DNA of 44,232 bases from Prochloraceae cyanobacterium (GCA_030065755.1 JASJDA010000053.1:1-44232), one strand, 5' to 3'; shown: positions 7,321-16,801, numbered from the stretch's first letter. The notes: generated from the sequence alone by a model not told the origin. Translations and numbers: made by a program.

Positions 7321-9807
7321 ATGACTGTGGAACAGCCTGGAGTAAATATTGAAAACATACCAGATTGGGTACGCCTGCAAAAAGCTCTCTCGATCGAAGC
7401 CGATCGGGGTTTTACAGACTTAATGGGGAATCAATACCGCTTTAGTCACTTTCTCTGCCTCAATTTCGGTAAAACACCCCCAGTAAATACCCCAGCCGAT
7501 CGCCGTCGCTGGCAACAAATGGCAGCTGATTTTGCTCGCTATCCCCAGCTAACTCTTTCCCAACGCAAAAGTCTAGTTACAGACGCTCGTAACTTTCTCC
7601 AGCAGCTCAAACAAGCAATAGAAGCACCCATTGAACCGCCACCACCTAAATTACCTCGCACGACTCCTGTTGTTTCCTCCTCTCTAAAACGATCGAATCT
7701 TTCTCTTACCCTCGATCGACGTTTAGGGGAAATGCCAGAACTAGGAAGAGCTAGAAGCCAATCTTTAGAGCGTTTGGGCCTGCGTACAATAAAAGATATT
7801 CTCTTCTACTATCCTCGCGACCACGTTGACTATGCTCGTCAGGTCAATATTGCCCATTTAGTCGCAGGAGAAACTGTAACCATAATAGGCAGGGTCAAGC
7901 GCTGTAACTGTTTTACTAGCCCTAAAAATAAGAAATTAACTATTTTTGAGCTAGTCTTGAGAGATCCTACCGGAGAAATTAAACTCAATCGCTTTTTTGC
8001 TGGAACTCGCTTTAACAATGTTGGTTGGCATCAAAAACAAAAACGGAACTATCCAGTCAGTTCAATAGTTGCAGCTTCTGGGTTAGTCAAAGAAAATAAA
8101 TATGGCATTACTCTAGACAACCCAGAAATAGAAGTTTTAGAAGCACCAGGAGCCAAAATTGATTCAATTAAAATTGGACGGCTTCTACCTGTTTATCCCT
8201 TGAGTGAGGGGGTAAGTGCAGACGTAGTTAGGAAAGCTGTAGTTGCTGCCATGCCTGCATTAGAACAGCTTAAAGATCCGCTCCCAGCTAGACTTCGCGA
8301 TCTCTATGGCTTAATAGGGTTGAAAGAGGCGATCGCTAATATCCACTTTCCTACAGACCAAAACGCCCTCACCCACGCTAGAAGGCGTTTAGTCTTCGAC
8401 GAGTTTTTCTACCTTCAATTAGGATTTCTGCAACGCCGCCAACAGCAACGCCAAAACCAAACAAGTGCTGTTTTTATGCCCACGGGTCAACTAATCGAGC
8501 GGTTTAATCAATTATTGCCCTTTGCCTTGACAAATGCGCAAAATCGTGTTGTAGGAGAAATTTTAAAAGACCTGGAATCTTCTACGCCGATGAATCGTCT
8601 AGTGCAGGGGGATGTAGGTTCGGGTAAAACTGTAGTTGCGGTTTTCGCAATTTTGACAGCGATCCAATCTGGCTATCAAACTGCACTAATGGCACCTACC
8701 GAGGTATTAGCAGAACAACATTACCGCAAATTAGTTAGCTGGTTTAACCTCTTACACCTACCAGTGGAACTACTCACGGGTTCTACTAAAACTACTAAGC
8801 GCCGAGAAATACACGCTCAACTAGAAACAGGACAACTACCCTTATTAGTGGGGACTCACGCCTTAATACAAGATCCCGTCAAGTTCCAGGAACTGGGGTT
8901 AGTCGTAATAGACGAACAGCACCGTTTTGGAGTGCAACAAAGAGCGCGTTTGTTAGCTAAAGGAAAATCGCCTCACGTTCTGACAATGACGGCTACACCT
9001 ATTCCTCGGACTCTAGCCCTAACTTTACATGGAGATTTAGATGTCAGTCAAGTTGACGAATTACCTCCAGGAAGACAACCAATTGAAACCACTGTAATAA
9101 CTGGAAGACAGCGCACTCAAGCATATGATTTAATTCGTCGAGAAATTGCACAGGGAAGACAAGTTTATATTATTTTTCCTCTAGTTGAAGAATCAGAAAA
9201 ACTCGACGTTAGAGCAGCAGTAGAAGAACACAAACGACTCTCAGAAAAGATTTTTTCCCAGTTTCAGATTGGTTTATTGCACGGTCGCATGAGTTCGACA
9301 GAAAAAGACGAAGTACTCAGTGCTTTTCGAGAAAATCAGACGCAAATTATCGTTTCTACTACAGTAATTGAAGTCGGGGTTGACGTTCCCAATGCTACTG
9401 TCATGCTAATTGAAAATGCAGAACGTTTTGGCTTGTCTCAATTACATCAATTGCGAGGTAGGGTAGGTAGGGGTTCTCATAAGTCTTATTGTTTGCTTAT
9501 GAGTGGTAGTAAAACCCCAGATGCGCGCCAGCGTTTGGGAGTATTAGAACAGTCTCAAGACGGCTTTTTTATTTCTGAGATGGATATGCGTTTTCGAGGT
9601 CCTGGTGAAGTATTAGGTAAGCGTCAGTCAGGTTTGCCAGATTTTGCTTTAGCTAGTTTAGTAGAAGACGAAGAAGTATTAGTTTTGGCGCGAGAAGCGG
9701 CGCAAAAATTGCTTATTGCTGATGCTAGTTTGCAGAGTATGTCTTCTTTGAAAAAAGAGCTAGAAATTCGCTATCAAAAGATGTTAGGTGGTGAAGTATT
9801 GACCTAA
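7321..9807 (+). CDS. recG: ATP-dependent DNA helicase RecG
   Basis: RecG remodels stalled replication forks and branch-migrates Holliday junctions. The 828-residue protein has an N-terminal extension of about 130 residues (usual size elsewhere ~690), typical of cyanobacterial and plant RecG. Next comes the wedge/OB domain, followed by the superfamily 2 helicase core. Walker A is GDVGSGKT (about residue 430), then PTEVLAEQHY, the DEQH box near 531, the TATPIPRT motif, and the C-terminal QLRGRVGRG of motif VI. The ATG is 8 bp after the upstream unknown gene, an apparent operon. Complete and confident. Confidence 0.96.
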   Translation: MTVEQPGVNIENIPDWVRLQKALSIEADRGFTDLMGNQYRFSHFLCLNFGKTPPVNTPADRRRWQQMAADFARYPQLTLSQRKSLVTDARNFLQQLKQAIEAPIEPPPPKLPRTTPVVSSSLKRSNLSLTLDRRLGEMPELGRARSQSLERLGLRTIKDILFYYPRDHVDYARQVNIAHLVAGETVTIIGRVKRCNCFTSPKNKKLTIFELVLRDPTGEIKLNRFFAGTRFNNVGWHQKQKRNYPVSSIVAASGLVKENKYGITLDNPEIEVLEAPGAKIDSIKIGRLLPVYPLSEGVSADVVRKAVVAAMPALEQLKDPLPARLRDLYGLIGLKEAIANIHFPTDQNALTHARRRLVFDEFFYLQLGFLQRRQQQRQNQTSAVFMPTGQLIERFNQLLPFALTNAQNRVVGEILKDLESSTPMNRLVQGDVGSGKTVVAVFAILTAIQSGYQTALMAPTEVLAEQHYRKLVSWFNLLHLPVELLTGSTKTTKRREIHAQLETGQLPLLVGTHALIQDPVKFQELGLVVIDEQHRFGVQQRARLLAKGKSPHVLTMTATPIPRTLALTLHGDLDVSQVDELPPGRQPIETTVITGRQRTQAYDLIRREIAQGRQVYIIFPLVEESEKLDVRAAVEEHKRLSEKIFSQFQIGLLHGRMSSTEKDEVLSAFRENQTQIIVSTTVIEVGVDVPNATVMLIENAERFGLSQLHQLRGRVGRGSHKSYCLLMSGSKTPDARQRLGVLEQSQDGFFISEMDMRFRGPGEVLGKRQSGLPDFALASLVEDEEVLVLAREAAQKLLIADASLQSMSSLKKELEIRYQKMLGGEVLT

Positions 9808-10014
9808 TAATTTATTTGAATTTCAAAAAACAAAGCAATATTATTGCTTCGATCGAAGTCAGAAGTTTTTTGTGATTTTAAACAATAGATTCTGAATTAT
9901 GAGCCTTTTCTCATGTTAGTTTCATGGCTATTTTAAGATCGACTTAATATAATTAATTAATGCGGGTTAAAAAAACCACTATCCCAATACAACTTTGCAA
10001 TACAAGCTATAAAA

Positions 10015-11325
10015 ATGGCTATTATTCCTGGCACTACTAGAAGCGAAGTTCTTCGCGGAACAAATTTAGCTGACACAATTAATGGACTCGGAGGTAACGA
10101 TACCCTCTTAGGTTTTGGCGGCAACGATCGCCTCAACGGGGGAATAGGTCTCGATCGTATGTTCGGCGGTTTTGGTAATGATACTTATATTGTTGACAGA
10201 CCAGGCGATCGAGTAATAGAGGCTGCGCGTCGAGGAATTGATAGAGTTATTTCTTCTAGTAACTACACCCTCGGGGCTAATGTAGAAAACTTAACTCTCA
10301 CGGGGACAGCTATTGCAGGTTCTGGCAATAATCTCAACAACCGTATAACTGGCAATGCCAGAAACAATAGACTCTTTGGTGGAGCTGGGAACGATCGCCT
10401 CAACGGGGGAAGAGGTATTGATAGTCTCTACGGCAGTTTCGGCAACGATACTTACATCGTTGACAGACCAGGCGATCGAGTAATAGAGGCTGCGCGTCGA
10501 GGAATTGATACGGTTATTTCTTCTAGTAACTACACCCTCGGGGCTAATGTAGAAAACTTAACTCTCACGGGGACAGCTATTGCAGGGTCTGGCAATAATC
10601 TCAACAATCGTATAACGGGCAATGCCAGAAACAATAGACTCTTTGGTGGAGCTGGTAACGATATTCTCAACGGGGGAAGAGGTATTGATAGTCTCTACGG
10701 CAGTTTCGGCAACGATACTTACATTGTTGACAGAGCAGGCGATCGAGTAATAGAGGCTGCGCGTCGAGGAATTGATACAGTTGTTTCTTCTACTACCTAC
10801 ACCCTCAGCGCTAATGTAGAAAACTTAACTCTCACGGGTAATCGAAATGTTGATATCAATGGGGTAGGGAACAATCTTAACAATCGGATCGCAGGGGGGA
10901 TACAAGATAACCTACTTTTAGGCAGAGGTGGTAATGACCTCCTGAGCGGAGGGTCTGGTAATGATACTCTCGACGGTTTTAGTGGCGGTACTGGCGTACA
11001 GAGAGACGTTTTAATAGGAGGACTTGGCGATGATGTATTTGTTCTGGGTAACAGACGTGGTGCTGTCTTCTATCAAGGACTTAGGAGTCGTGCTACCATT
11101 AGAGGCTATGATAATAACGATCAAATAAGAATTTTTGGTCGGGAGCTTAACAACACTGGGACCGATCTAGTAGAGTTAAGAGGAAATGGCTATGATTTAA
11201 GAATAGGAAACGTATCTGGAACTCTTGCTCCAGATACGCAGATATTCTACAGAAATAATTTAATTGCTGTGGTAGAAGATAGGAGGATTAATGCATCAGA
11301 ATTTGAATTGGTTAATCCGTTTTAA
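10015..11325 (+). CDS. RTX-like calcium-binding beta-roll protein with three 89-residue repeats
   Basis: This 436-residue protein is built of glycine/aspartate nonapeptides of the hemolysin-type Ca2+-binding family (GGNDTLLGFGGNDRLNGG and GGAGNDRLNGGRG). Larger units begin with GNDTYIVDRPGDRVIEA and continue NYTLGANVENLTLTG. Such proteins usually leave the cell through type I secretion, folding in external Ca2+. There is no N-terminal signal peptide, which fits a C-terminal signal. The unit recurs with an exact 267-bp period, and the first two copies are nearly identical in DNA. No type I exporter is in the window. Whether it is adhesin, surface layer or enzyme carrier is open, as no catalytic domain is visible. 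Confidence 0.82.
   Translation: MAIIPGTTRSEVLRGTNLADTINGLGGNDTLLGFGGNDRLNGGIGLDRMFGGFGNDTYIVDRPGDRVIEAARRGIDRVISSSNYTLGANVENLTLTGTAIAGSGNNLNNRITGNARNNRLFGGAGNDRLNGGRGIDSLYGSFGNDTYIVDRPGDRVIEAARRGIDTVISSSNYTLGANVENLTLTGTAIAGSGNNLNNRITGNARNNRLFGGAGNDILNGGRGIDSLYGSFGNDTYIVDRAGDRVIEAARRGIDTVVSSTTYTLSANVENLTLTGNRNVDINGVGNNLNNRIAGGIQDNLLLGRGGNDLLSGGSGNDTLDGFSGGTGVQRDVLIGGLGDDVFVLGNRRGAVFYQGLRSRATIRGYDNNDQIRIFGRELNNTGTDLVELRGNGYDLRIGNVSGTLAPDTQIFYRNNLIAVVEDRRINASEFELVNPF
10169..10970 (+). repeat. three tandem 267-bp repeats in the RTX-like gene
   Basis: The motif CCAGGCGATCGAG recurs at 10201 and 10468, and in variant form at 10735, giving a period of exactly 267 bp (89 codons). The first two copies differ at only a few positions; the third drifts at its end. 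This looks like recent duplication or gene conversion. Confidence 0.8.
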
Positions 11326-11403
11326 GTCGATCGGCTATCTAATTAATTAATAATGATTATTAGAATTTCGATAAGCTTCCGAAATTAATCAGTAAATCTA
11401 TAC

Positions 11404-11442
11404 ATATACTTCTATACTAAGTATGGAAGTATATTTTTTTTA
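11404..11442 (+). terminator. intrinsic terminator after the RTX-like gene
   Basis: ATATACTTCTATAC pairs with GTATGGAAGTATAT (14 bp, one G-U) around a TAA loop and is followed by a run of eight or more T. It sits between two convergent genes and fits termination of the plus-strand RTX-like gene. Confidence 0.8.
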
Positions 11443-11494
11443 AGAAGGCAAGGATAACAGATGTAAGCAATTGACCTTCTGAAAAAACTTGTTC

Positions 11495-11968
11495 CTAGTC
11501 TTGTTGTATTTGTGCGCTTGCATTCATAGCTTTTTGGTAAGCAGTCATATTTCCTTGTTTTTGAAACAGTTGTGCGGCTGTTTGTAAATCTTTAACAGCT
11601 TTTTGTTTATCTCCTAACTGTTTCCAAATTAATCCTCTACCAGTGTAAGCAAGTGCATAATCGAGATTGATTTGGATAGCTTTATTGTAATCAGCTATGG
11701 CTAAGTCCCATTTTTTTTGCTCGTAGTAAACTAATCCCCGATTATTGTAAGCAGCAGCATAATTAGGGTTGATTTGGATAGCTTTATTGAAATCAGCAAT
11801 AGCTAAGTCCCATTTTTTTTGCTCGTAGTAAACTCCCCCCCGATTGTTGTAAGCAGAAGTCACAATTGTAAGACCACCAGCGAACAAGAGAAATATGCAA
11901 CCAGCAACGCCAAAAAGCGCGGATTTAAGTTTTATATAAGAGTTGAGCCCAGGTTTATGCAAAATCAT
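11495..11968 (-). CDS. small membrane-anchored TPR protein
   Basis: The 157-residue protein begins with a hydrophobic segment (SALFGVAGCIFLLFAGGLTIV, about residues 16-36), an uncleaved anchor or signal peptide. It then has about three TPR units with the typical pattern AYNNRGLVYYEQKKWDLAIA and KAIQINPNYA. The two complete units repeat almost exactly in DNA with a 102-bp (34-codon) period. TPRs bind partner proteins; the partner is unknown. The first TPR helix abuts the membrane segment with no spacer, so the gene may be a shortened version of a longer family member. Start ATG at 11968 with GGAAG upstream. Confidence 0.75.
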   Translation of the reverse strand: MILHKPGLNSYIKLKSALFGVAGCIFLLFAGGLTIVTSAYNNRGGVYYEQKKWDLAIADFNKAIQINPNYAAAYNNRGLVYYEQKKWDLAIADYNKAIQINLDYALAYTGRGLIWKQLGDKQKAVKDLQTAAQLFQKQGNMTAYQKAMNASAQIQQD

Positions 11969-12160
11969 GCCACTTCCGGAAAATATTATTCATAAAATGG
12001 AAAGTGATTGCTCTATAACAGAGGCTGCAAGAATAATTAATTTACTGTTTTATAAGTAAATAATATTGCCTGTTATGTATATACCGATCCTAATAAAATA
12101 GCAGCCTCAGTAAATTTGACTAGTCTCCAAAAAATGCATTTGATAGATATTTTGTCTGGC

Positions 12161-12245
12161 AATACTGTTCGGATAAGCCTAATTTATTCTTCCACTGCTT
12201 CCCCTGCTTTTCCCAACCAACAAATTTTGTTGACCGAACAGTATT
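12161..12245. repeat. 85-bp structure bounded by perfect 12-bp inverted repeats (MITE-like)
   Basis: AATACTGTTCGG at 12161-12172 is matched by its exact complement CCGAACAGTATT at 12234-12245. Homology continues outward in broken form (GTCTGGC on the left, GCC then GAGAC on the right). The interior ends in a smaller perfect palindrome, CAACAAA-T-TTTGTTG. The shape suggests the collapsed ends of an insertion sequence or a very small MITE. No coding remnant lies inside. Confidence 0.5.
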
Positions 12246-12389
12246 ATTTTGCCTGAGACTTTGAGCGAGCAAATTCCACTAATCTAAAGTTTTAATTTAA
12301 ATAACCTACTAACTTAATATTCCCAATTTGACAATTTTTAATTAACATTAATTTTAAATAGTTTAGCTGCGTGCCGTAGCGGAAATTAG

Positions 12390-12596
12390 GATCCGAAGCA
12401 TATAGGCATTGAAATATGTTCTCGCGATCGCATTCAATACGGGGATTTAAGAGAGTGGTGGCAATCGTCACCACTGGGAGTACTGAAAGTATGTTCTGAA
12501 CGCGCTCAACAGCTTGAATGGCGAAATTTAGCAGAGATTCTATCTACTGCTCGCTCAGAAGTAGTAGCTTGTGAGTTAAATCCTTGCGGCTTATGA
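12390..12596 (+). pseudogene. 3' remnant of an unidentified gene
   Basis: A stop-free frame of 68 codons ends with TGA at 12596 and has no usable start. The peptide looks protein-like rather than random (GDLREWWQSSPLGVLKVC, then QQLEWRNLAEILSTARSEVV, ending ACELNPCGL). A good intrinsic terminator follows 40 bp later, as expected at the end of a real gene. The 5' part is missing or replaced by AT-rich DNA. I do not recognise the family. Confidence 0.35.
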
Positions 12597-12635
12597 CAGT
12601 AAACATTAGTATTTACCTATTAGGTAAGCAATAAG

Positions 12636-12668
12636 AGCTAATGCGTACTATACACGTATTAGCTTTTT
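12636..12668 (+). terminator. intrinsic terminator downstream of the gene remnant
   Basis: AGCTAATGCGT pairs with ACGTATTAGCT (11 bp, one G-U) around a 7-nt loop, followed directly by TTTTT. A smaller hairpin (TTACCT/AGGTAA) lies just upstream. Confidence 0.75.
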
Positions 12669-12851
12669 CCTGTAAATTTATAGCTTTGAGAAAATACTGA
12701 ATATACCTTATTATCTGGTCATAAAGAGATTTAATTAATCGGCAAAATTGCTGAAAATGTATGAGACAATATGCTTAGATTTAAACTCCAGGAGCCCGTG
12801 TTAAAGCATTAGAGGATATATAACAGACTCAAAGACTTCTTTGGCATTGGG

Positions 12852-14471
12852 TCAAGGTAATTGGCGATCGAATTTAACAACATTACTTATCTCTGGAGCT
12901 GCTTCAATTTTATGAAGCAAAGTTACTACTTTTTGGCAATAAGCTTCTAAAGTCACATTCCAAATACAAAAGCCATTTTCGTCTGGCTGTACTTCATCTG
13001 TAGTCTTATCTCTTATCACCTCTACTTTGACTTGTTCTATTTCCGAAACTGGTACTCGTTCGATTATTTTAATTACTTTTGGTTCCGCACCAATATTAGA
13101 GAGAAAAATTTTAGTAGTAAAAGTATAAATATTCCACTTTGTTAAATGATTTTCGACTTGTTGAGACTCTTGAGTGCGTTGTACTCGCAATGCAGCATCA
13201 GCACCCCATCCGAGAGCAAATTTTTCTCTTGGTGCAATAAAAAGTATAGAGGTTTTACCGATAAACTCTGAAGAACGAATTAGATCGACGGGTGCAGCTA
13301 AAAGAGGATGTGAAGCAAAATTTATCTGTTGGCTTTTGAGAATAACCTCAGTAGCTATTTCTGGGATTAAAACATATTCTATTTCAGCTGGAGACTCAAA
13401 AGAAAACAAAGGTACCCGATAAGGAAGTCCGTCAGAAGGTACAGTCGCTTTAACAGATGCTCTTAATTGACGCACTTCTCCACCGTCATCCACCCCAGGT
13501 AAATTAACAGTTTCGGGTTGTTGACTGGGAATGTCTCCCGTACCCAGTCCCGCAGTTTGAATTTCTTGTTCTCTAGCTTCAACAATAATTTCTTCTGACT
13601 TATCTTTTACTTTTAATCGATCGTCTGTAAGTATGGGTGGTTCGGTTCCTAAAGAAGCTCTAGCAGTGGAAAAAACTAAGTCTACATTATCCCAATCTTC
13701 TCCCGTACGTTGCCAAACGCAACCACCACAGCGAAAATCTAGTTTAGACTCTTCTCCTGTCAATAAACGAGCTTGATGTTCTGGTCGCCATAAAGCGTTA
13801 GGAACTATGTAATCAAATACAAGTTCGTATTCTCCTTCATTGGCGATCGCTAAATCTGCTTCGATACTGGCTATATAAACTAAATCGGGTCGATAGCTGG
13901 CTTTGATTCTCTCGATTAAGTAGTTAATTTTCTCTGCTAGTTCTTCTTCTTGGGTATAACTGCTGAGAATTTCATTTTGTGTCTCTCGTAATTTTTGAAA
14001 CAAAGTTTGAAACTGCGATCGCCAATTACTAGGATCTAACTGTCCCCAAACAGCATCGATGGGTATTTCTTCGATCGTTTTATCCGAAATACTCCGAAGT
14101 TCCTGAAAATTTTTCTCTTGATACTGGCGGTCTTCGCTTATTTCCTCAAAAAGATTGACAAATTTGCGATATTCTGCTAAGAGATACTCGATCTCTTCTG
14201 GTTTTTCTGCCTCTTTTACCAGCATTCGGCGACGAAGGCGAACGTCATTTATACTAGAGTTTTGATTTTTTGTACCAAATTGCGCTCTTAAAGATTTATC
14301 AGAGATAACTGGAGCTACTTTTTCCACACAAATGCGCCACAAGCCAGACGTGAGATTAACTTTGCCTTTTCGCTGCACTAAAGCTCTATCTTCCAGCACA
14401 GTTACCGTACAAATCGGCGCATCTACGATCGTTATTTGGAGCGTTTTTGTTGAGGTTTTATCGAGTGTCAT
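12852..14471 (-). CDS. MuiA-family protein (DUF4140/DUF4139), second of a tandem pair
   Basis: The 539-residue protein has the two-part build of the mucoidy inhibitor MuiA family. An N-terminal DUF4140 region (APICTVTVLEDRALVQRKGK, about residues 18-37) is followed by a charged helical segment (about residues 85-190) and a C-terminal DUF4139 beta region (VFDYIVPNALWRPEHQARLL and QRTGEDWDNVDLVFSTARAS). The family's biochemical role is unknown; the name comes from effects on capsule overproduction in enterobacteria. There is no signal peptide. It starts 17 bp after its paralogue, so the two are probably one operon. The two are clearly diverged, so this is not a recent duplication. Confidence 0.8.
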   Translation of the reverse strand: MTLDKTSTKTLQITIVDAPICTVTVLEDRALVQRKGKVNLTSGLWRICVEKVAPVISDKSLRAQFGTKNQNSSINDVRLRRRMLVKEAEKPEEIEYLLAEYRKFVNLFEEISEDRQYQEKNFQELRSISDKTIEEIPIDAVWGQLDPSNWRSQFQTLFQKLRETQNEILSSYTQEEELAEKINYLIERIKASYRPDLVYIASIEADLAIANEGEYELVFDYIVPNALWRPEHQARLLTGEESKLDFRCGGCVWQRTGEDWDNVDLVFSTARASLGTEPPILTDDRLKVKDKSEEIIVEAREQEIQTAGLGTGDIPSQQPETVNLPGVDDGGEVRQLRASVKATVPSDGLPYRVPLFSFESPAEIEYVLIPEIATEVILKSQQINFASHPLLAAPVDLIRSSEFIGKTSILFIAPREKFALGWGADAALRVQRTQESQQVENHLTKWNIYTFTTKIFLSNIGAEPKVIKIIERVPVSEIEQVKVEVIRDKTTDEVQPDENGFCIWNVTLEAYCQKVVTLLHKIEAAPEISNVVKFDRQLP

Positions 14472-14488
14472 AAGTTAGAATTATTTCA

Positions 14489-16801
14489 TTATTCCCGTCG
14501 ATTACCGCCAATTAATTCTTTATCGACAAAAGTTTTAATGGTGTAATCAGCTTCAAGGATAGTTTCTCGTCCAGCAGGGACATTTAAATGCCAGCGATAA
14601 CCCCCTTTTACGATCGCTCCTAGTTCTTTTTGATCGTATTTTTCCCATTCTGGAGAGACGCGATCGATTTCGACGTCGACTTGAGCGTCGCGATCGGGAA
14701 TCGGAATTGTTTCTCTAACTTCTATTTTGGCAGCTCGCGACAACCTATTAGCAATCTCAATTTTAATTTTGTGTTGCAGTTGATTCAAAGCAACTAAACT
14801 TTCGCTCGATCGCTTTTCAGTATAACTGGTGTTGCGGGCTACTTTAATAGATTGTTCTACACCTAATCCCAGTTCCATTTCTCCAGCAGCAGGAACAGTT
14901 TTAATTTTAGTCGAAAGTATGTATTCCCCATCTACGTATATATCAGCCATACCTGAAAGTAAAGGTGCTTGTAGGGGGTTGCGCAGTTGAGCGATGCGAA
15001 AAACATTGGTGTCTTCGCGAGGAACTACAACATAACGCAAATTTACCTCAGTGCTTTGACTGGCGATCGCGACAGAATGAAATTGTCCGTCGCTGGGTAC
15101 GTCTATTCTTCCGTCTGCTGGGTAAGCATAGTCAAAACTTCCTGCTTTTTCACGCACCCCAATATCTTCTGAAGGAAAAGGTTTTATATTTTCGGCTTTC
15201 TTAGCAGCTTCCCCGACCTCATTAATAACGTTGAAAGAGACGATCGCTTTTTGGCGTTTGAGGATTTGTAGATATATTTCCTCTATCGACTCCAAATATA
15301 ATTTACCTCGTCTGAGTCGATCGTCTGCCGTACTCAATCGCATTAAATTATAGGCGAGGCGATCGAGCTGAGTTTTAGGTTTAGATCGTCTTCGTTGAGG
15401 ACTAGCAGATAGTTGGCGAGTAACAGGGGAAGAAATAGTCATACCTCGTACCCTTTCTTCTTCTATTGCTCCTGCACTGCATTCGGCAACAGCACCAGCT
15501 TTTGCCAGCTTGTTTATTATACTCTCGGCTTCTTCATAGGTTACGTCTTTTTTAATTAATACTGGCGTTGATTCTATTAATTGTTTAGCCTCTTTTAATC
15601 CCAAACCACTAATAGAACGTATTTCTTTGAGGGTGGCAATTTTGTTGGCGGGAGGAACTATTTTGAGAAAGACATCAAACTCAGTTGCCTCTTCTTCTGG
15701 TTCAGCAGCAACACTAGGAACGCCCATTATCATTCTAAAATCAGCGGGTGCAGCATCAATATCTAGCTCCTCCCACTCTAAAAGAGAAAGATATCGCAAG
15801 TAAACAGGAGATAAAGCAGGGATATCGGCGCGTTTTGGAAGAGCAGCGTTAGCTATCTGTTTCTGCGCGTCATAATTTTCAAAGAGGGTTTCTACACCAA
15901 TAGGAGGTTGTCGCCATCCTCTTTTTAAAGGTATTTTAGGTTGAGCGCGTCCAATTCTGAGAGAAGATAATTCTGGTAGTTCGCACCAAGTCTGAGGTAA
16001 AGCAGTAGAAAGTTCTAAACCCACTCCCAACCAATCTTCGCCGCTACGCTGAGATATTAAAGCACGTATGGCGATCGCCGCTGTATTATTTTTACTATCC
16101 AAACGACAAACATAAGTAGGCATCCACTTTGCCCCAGGTACGAAGTATTCTATTACTAGTGTTTGTTGGGTAAAGCTTTGTGGCTCCCCTTCGTAGCTCA
16201 AACTTACTATTATTGTTTTGCGCAATTCGTGGGGTTTGGCTTCTTTAGCGGTAGAAGCTAGGCGTTTTTTTTCTAACAGGTGTTCGAGATTTTCTACTGC
16301 TAAGCGCAGTTTTTCTTCAATTTCTCGTCTTTCTTTGGCTCTAGTGCGGATTTCTTCTCGAGCAAAACCATTTATGGCTAACCTCGCACCCAGAGGAGAT
16401 GGTGGAGGTGCTTTTTCCTTATCTGGATGAGGTCGCTTGGGAACGTAAAGGCGATCGAGTGCTTCAATTTCAGCAAATATTAGAGCGATTAAATGTTTTA
16501 ACTTTCTTACCTCTGCTTTTGCTTGTCTTATTTCTGCTTCAAGAGTAGGTAGACTTGTTTCAGTACGGGGAGGAACTGCTAAACCGATACAGATGTCGGT
16601 AGGAAGGGCTACTGTGTCTAAAGAAGCCTCTACTCTAGCTTTAACCGAAGCATCTTGTAGAGCTAAGGGCAATCCTGCTATTTCCACTTTTTCTGGAACT
16701 TCCCCATCCACTAATTTTAAGTTAGCAACGCGAGTGACTGTTGCACCAGAGGCATAAACTTTAACTCGATCTATATTAGAAGAAAGTTGTGCTAGTAGCA
16801 T
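14489..16801 (-). CDS. MuiA-family protein with an inserted ribosomal L7/L12 C-terminal-like domain
   Basis: The 770-residue product opens with a DUF4140-type domain (DRVKVYASGATVTRVANLKL), then a charged helical region (about residues 85-195) and the first DUF4139 half (VIEYFVPGAKWMPTYVCRL). Residues ~365-440 read EATEFDVFLKIVPPANKIA, then IRSISGLGLKEAKQLIESTP, then EEAESIINKLAKAGAV. This is the ribosomal L7/L12 C-terminal domain pattern, including the GLGLKEAK signature. The DUF4139 part resumes after a basic linker (about residues 445-480) and runs to the end. In ribosomes the L12 CTD recruits translational GTPases; here its role is unknown. The ATG at 16801 heads a two-gene operon. Confidence 0.82.
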   Translation of the reverse strand: MLLAQLSSNIDRVKVYASGATVTRVANLKLVDGEVPEKVEIAGLPLALQDASVKARVEASLDTVALPTDICIGLAVPPRTETSLPTLEAEIRQAKAEVRKLKHLIALIFAEIEALDRLYVPKRPHPDKEKAPPPSPLGARLAINGFAREEIRTRAKERREIEEKLRLAVENLEHLLEKKRLASTAKEAKPHELRKTIIVSLSYEGEPQSFTQQTLVIEYFVPGAKWMPTYVCRLDSKNNTAAIAIRALISQRSGEDWLGVGLELSTALPQTWCELPELSSLRIGRAQPKIPLKRGWRQPPIGVETLFENYDAQKQIANAALPKRADIPALSPVYLRYLSLLEWEELDIDAAPADFRMIMGVPSVAAEPEEEATEFDVFLKIVPPANKIATLKEIRSISGLGLKEAKQLIESTPVLIKKDVTYEEAESIINKLAKAGAVAECSAGAIEEERVRGMTISSPVTRQLSASPQRRRSKPKTQLDRLAYNLMRLSTADDRLRRGKLYLESIEEIYLQILKRQKAIVSFNVINEVGEAAKKAENIKPFPSEDIGVREKAGSFDYAYPADGRIDVPSDGQFHSVAIASQSTEVNLRYVVVPREDTNVFRIAQLRNPLQAPLLSGMADIYVDGEYILSTKIKTVPAAGEMELGLGVEQSIKVARNTSYTEKRSSESLVALNQLQHKIKIEIANRLSRAAKIEVRETIPIPDRDAQVDVEIDRVSPEWEKYDQKELGAIVKGGYRWHLNVPAGRETILEADYTIKTFVDKELIGGNRRE

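Larger units (their letters stand above)
11969..12851. other. gene-poor region with decayed sequence
   Basis: Nearly 900 bp carry no intact gene. They hold an inverted-repeat structure (12161-12245), the 3' remnant of a plus-strand gene (12390-12596) and its apparent terminator (12636-12668), each listed separately. The remainder is AT-rich, with nothing else I can support. Confidence 0.55.

Noticed and set aside
9830..9880. Terminator after recG (AAGCAA/TTGCTT stem)
   Set aside because: The stem is only 6 bp and the T-run lies about 20 bases further on.
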